A DNA stretch of 64,000 nucleotides from Piper betle (taxonomy: Eukaryota > Streptophyta > Magnoliopsida > Piperales > Piperaceae). Numbering within the stretch: the stretch's first letter is position 1; every line of letters begins with the position of its first letter. The notes below the pieces were generated by a model. The model was not told where the DNA came from. It searched no databases and saw only the letters and a program-made list of their open reading frames with translations. A program made the position numbers and the translations under genes. Shown here one piece after another: positions 60,713-64,000 of this stretch. The stretch is taken from assembly GCA_033002965.1 (NCBI GenBank), contig JAURVB010009451.1, positions 1 through 64,000 of the forward strand, written 5' to 3'.

Positions 60713-61302
60713 TGGGGAAAATGTATTTATATAAAGTAGGAAAGAGTGGAGCATGATTAACAAAACAATGTAGGACTATCCAATGAGATAAAGAAAAAGA
60801 AAATATGACTTACTTGAAAACAATTTGAACCCATGACCACTTTACATTACAAACAATAACAGCCATCCATCCTATCTGACATTTTGTAGTATAATAATGG
60901 TGACAGTAATATTTATTATGATCATGCATATAAAATAAAAAATTTACCATAATTAATACCAAAATTAAAAAAGTTAATAAATATTAATGTATTAAATTTA
61001 ATATTATATATTATACCATCAAGTCAAGTTATAGCTGAGCTACAAGTCGAGTTAGGGTAGAGTCCGAGTTATAATTTAGTCGAGTCTAAGTCGAATACTT
61101 CCTTGTTCAAATTTGACTCGTGGAATACAAGCAATTCTCACAACCACATTCCCATAGCTCGAACTCCCCAATAAGAATAACTAATAAATGAATTTAACTC
61201 AATCATGCATGTATCAAAATCAATAACAAACGTATGTATAAGAGTACTTTGATCAAGCCTCGAAGATCCCTCAAAGTTCAAAGTTCCAATCCCTGATTCC
61301 AA

Positions 61303-61608
61303 GAGAAGGGCCATGACATCTTTTTCCTTCTTCTTCCTCCTTGTTCTGGCGCTCTCCTCTCACAATGGAGGTCGTCTAGAGCTCTCCTTAACTCTCACAA
61401 ATTCCTCTTCACATAATTCTCTCATGTGTCCAAGGATCTGGCGCTCTCTCTCACATAATTCCCTATTCCAAGAGAAGGGCCATGACAACTTTTCCTTCTT
61501 CCTCCTTGATCCATCGCTCTCCTCTCACAATGGAGGTCATCTAAAGCTCTCCTAACTCTCACAAATTCCTCTTCGAATACTTCTCTCATGTGTCCAAGGA
61601 TCTGACCT
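61303..61608. repeat. Two-copy tandem repeat of ~165 bp
   Basis: Copies at about 61303-61440 and 61470-61608 share CCAAGAGAAGGGCCATGACA, TCTCACAATGGAGGTC and CTCATGTGTCCAAGGATCTG. Confidence 0.8.
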
Positions 61609-61609
61609 T

Positions 61610-64000
61610 CTTGTAGTACTTGAAGATCCCATAGTTGCAAAACTCCACTCGGCCAATAGGAAAGATGTCTGTATCTTCTCCAACTCTTCCCAACGTCATC
61701 TCCAAGCCAACTAGACCTGAAACACATCTCCCATGGTGTTCCTAACCTCCTTGGTTGAACACCATAGCTTGTGGACACAAGTCTGCAGCCAAAACCATCA
61801 AAACCCCTTTACCTGATTCACTTAAGGTTAGGGTTGGACCACTTGGCAGACCCCGGCTTCAAACCAGCTCCAAGTTGACCTTGACATATTCCTCATCATG
61901 GAACACCTGGTTCAAGTCATCCTTGACGTTCCCAGGACCCATGGTTGAGGCCCTAGTCTCAGCAACTCAAGCCTAGGCCAAAGGGCTCCCTGATCCAAGT
62001 CCAGCACTTCATCTTCTTCAAGCTCATTTTGACCGTGTCCAAGTCCACCAAGAAGTCCCACAGTCACCGGGTAGCACATACAGACAACTGCTACCGTTAA
62101 TCCCACTTGTACTATGATTCCTACGCTGATTAGGAAACCTTGACTGAATCTTAGAACTCCAATGTCCAACTCTCAGTCACCTTCTAGTACTCATCTAGTA
62201 CTTTCGGTAATGTTCGGTTACTCCTCTCAGTACTCCCGAGTCCAACATATCGGTATGCTCGGTAATCAACCCTAGCACTGTTGACAAGTCCCATGCACTA
62301 CTACCAGTTCACACTTCTTGGTATGATTGATAACCAATCCTTGGTGTGCTTGGTAACTCCAACCAGCAATACTCGATCGTGATCGGTACTTGGAACCTGT
62401 ACTCAACATCTTGAGGTTAATTCCGAAGCCGATGAACATAACTTGCTCGGTTACTCCCAAGGAATGCTCGGTACACACCCCTTGTGATACGATGAGCTAC
62501 CCTAGGCCATTGAACTCCATCACTCGTTATGCTTGATATCAGTAAACCTCGATAATGCTCAATTCCCCTCCTTGGAATCCGATAGCACTCCTAGGTATCC
62601 CGACAACCTCCTAGGAACAATGCTTGTGTAAAATTCGTACCATTTGACTTAGGATTTTATTTGTTATTTGATTTGGTTTGGCCTTTACTTTGATTCAATT
62701 TGTCTTTTGGTTCGATTTGGCTTAGCTTGACTTTTGACTCTCAATTCTAAGGAGAGTTAGTGTTGCTCGTGCCTTCATTTGGAAGACGTCAGCTTATGTG
62801 GGTGCTTGTTGGTGTGGTTTTCTTTGGCATGTGTTGGTTTAGAAGTAGTTAATATGACCGTTTATATATTAGAAGGGTCATTTTCTTTTGGGGGGGGGGG
62901 GTTAGTAATGCATTTAGTGTCATGATGTTATCAAATACATAAGTTGTTTGTTGTAATACCACTTCCTGATAGTCTTTTACTTTATGTATGTGACCAATTA
63001 GACTTCATACTCATTTAAATATTTCTTTAATGTTATACCATTACAAAAGTCATGAAATTTGTGTAAGTATAATTTAATTAGAACTATAAAGATGTTATGA
63101 GTCATGTCACATTAATAGACCATACCACATGGTGGGTTATGTTTATTAATTATACATATATTCATGTTTATCAAAGATGGTTGCACGTCGAGGTACCCAT
63201 ATGTCAACTATACTTTGAAGTACATGGTTGAATCTATGGTGAGCCGTTATTCTTTTGAACATGTTGTTATTTAATCATCTTCTTTTTTCTGACATTTGAT
63301 CAAAGTCAAGAACTTTTAACCAGATCTAGAACTTTTGATCTTGTATACCTACAGTTTGGTTAAATCTTTATTTTGGTAACTCTTGTATTATTGTTTTGTT
63401 ATTGTTCTTTTTCATTTATTCTTGTCATATTTTTATTCATCTATTGTAATCTACAAATATATATAACAATTAATTTGAATTAATATTATCTCGTTTGATC
63501 ACACATTTTCATGCATGCATCATATAAATTGTGTTAGATGTTGAGTTGGGTTCGTTTATATGTTGAATGGTTTGAGCTCGCTAGTAGATTGCTTGGAGCT
63601 TGGAAACTAAGTCTGTTTAAGACTTATTTCTTATTTTATGATTATTTGATGCGTGGGTTGTTTTATATCGTAGGATGAGTTAGGTAATGGTTTTTTTACA
63701 ACCCACTTAATTTGGGTCATTTAGATGTCATGTTTAATAACCCTCGATGATGAGATCTCTTGAGTTCTTTTCAAAACCAAAAGATCCATATCAAGTTGTC
63801 TTCTTTCAAATGTCTATTAATATTATTATTCCCTACCTAAGCCTACTATTATTATACTATGTTTTTGCAATTTTGAGAGTGGGGAGATTATTAGAGATTG
63901 TTTCGGGTAAGTTCCACTTCGAAGGGTAAGTCTCAGTGGTGCTACTTGTTGTGGCGCCTAGTTATTTTATTGTCAATGGGATTGACATAGTGCTCTACTT
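61610..64000. other. Repeat-like DNA, no gene supported
   Basis: 61,610-62,640 has transposon-like composition with recurring CTCGGTA words (62,190-62,470) but no domain in any frame that I recognise. A G11 run lies near 62891-62901. The rest, to the window end, is AT-rich with no gene seen. Confidence 0.4.

Noticed and set aside
1..64000. CRISPR arrays, operons, rRNA or tRNA genes
   Set aside because: Nothing of these kinds is visible. The regular short repeats here are minisatellites, and no tRNA cloverleaf was noticed by eye, although a dedicated tRNA scan was not possible.

Overview
This window is nuclear DNA of a flowering plant. The evidence is intron-bearing genes of plant-only families (MAP70, two-pore K+ channel, plastid PPR-SMR, cysteine-synthase-type serine acetyltransferase, DUF761 small protein), long AT-rich intergenic DNA with AT microsatellites, and layered plant retrotransposons. 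The single-exon PPR and serine acetyltransferase loci have a strongly GC-rich 5' part, a pattern common in monocots, but I cannot name a species or clade from this alone.

Layout. 1-1.2 kb: decayed Copia pol relic (minus). 1.2-4.6 kb: AT-rich DNA with a local degenerate repeat and one GC-rich island. 4.6-10.72 kb: two copies of one long terminal repeat (LTR) family in opposite orientation. A 4.0 kb solo-LTR-like copy (5558-9567, 5 bp target duplication TGTGA) sits inside an older minus-strand copy and carries a hairpin minisatellite. 13.26-20.16 kb: direct tandem duplication of a roughly 3.3-3.45 kb unit; each unit ends in a gene for a membrane-anchored DUF761-type small protein, and both genes are frame-broken at the same acidic tract. 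23.4 kb: a small MGNC-start protein gene. 24.4-28.3 kb: a ten-exon MAP70 gene (minus). 31-32 kb: a CACTA-like non-autonomous element. 34.8-35.9 kb: a Ty3/Gypsy integrase relic, partly duplicated. 37.3-39.2 kb: a PPR-SMR pseudogene of the SVR7/P67 type. 40.7-41.7 kb: an intact serine acetyltransferase (minus). 42.46-43.66 kb: a 600 bp tandem duplication. 44.3-46.05 kb: GC blocks with a possible Helitron 3' end. 46.08-47.56 kb: an element with ~480 bp terminal inverted repeats. 48.5-55.2 kb: a Copia element (plus) with a 2.8 kb solo LTR nested in it (TSD GGGAT). 55.2-55.5 kb: another fragment of an LTR like that one. 55.65-57.11 kb: an intron-containing, truncated SPO11-1 relic. 57.7-59.4 kb: a two-exon TPK-type vacuolar K+ channel (minus). 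60-64 kb: short tandem duplications and unassigned repeat-like DNA.

The genes have unrelated housekeeping roles (microtubules, plastid RNA, cysteine synthesis, vacuolar K+); I see no operon-like or clustered pathway. Two otherwise well-preserved genes (MAP70 and TPK) each lack exactly one base in or beside a homopolymer, which could be assembly error or real null alleles. I found no convincing wholly new biological system. The strongest unusual observations are the nested opposing LTRs, the parallel frame breaks in the duplicated DUF761 genes, the SPO11-1 relic and the SVR7-type pseudogene.
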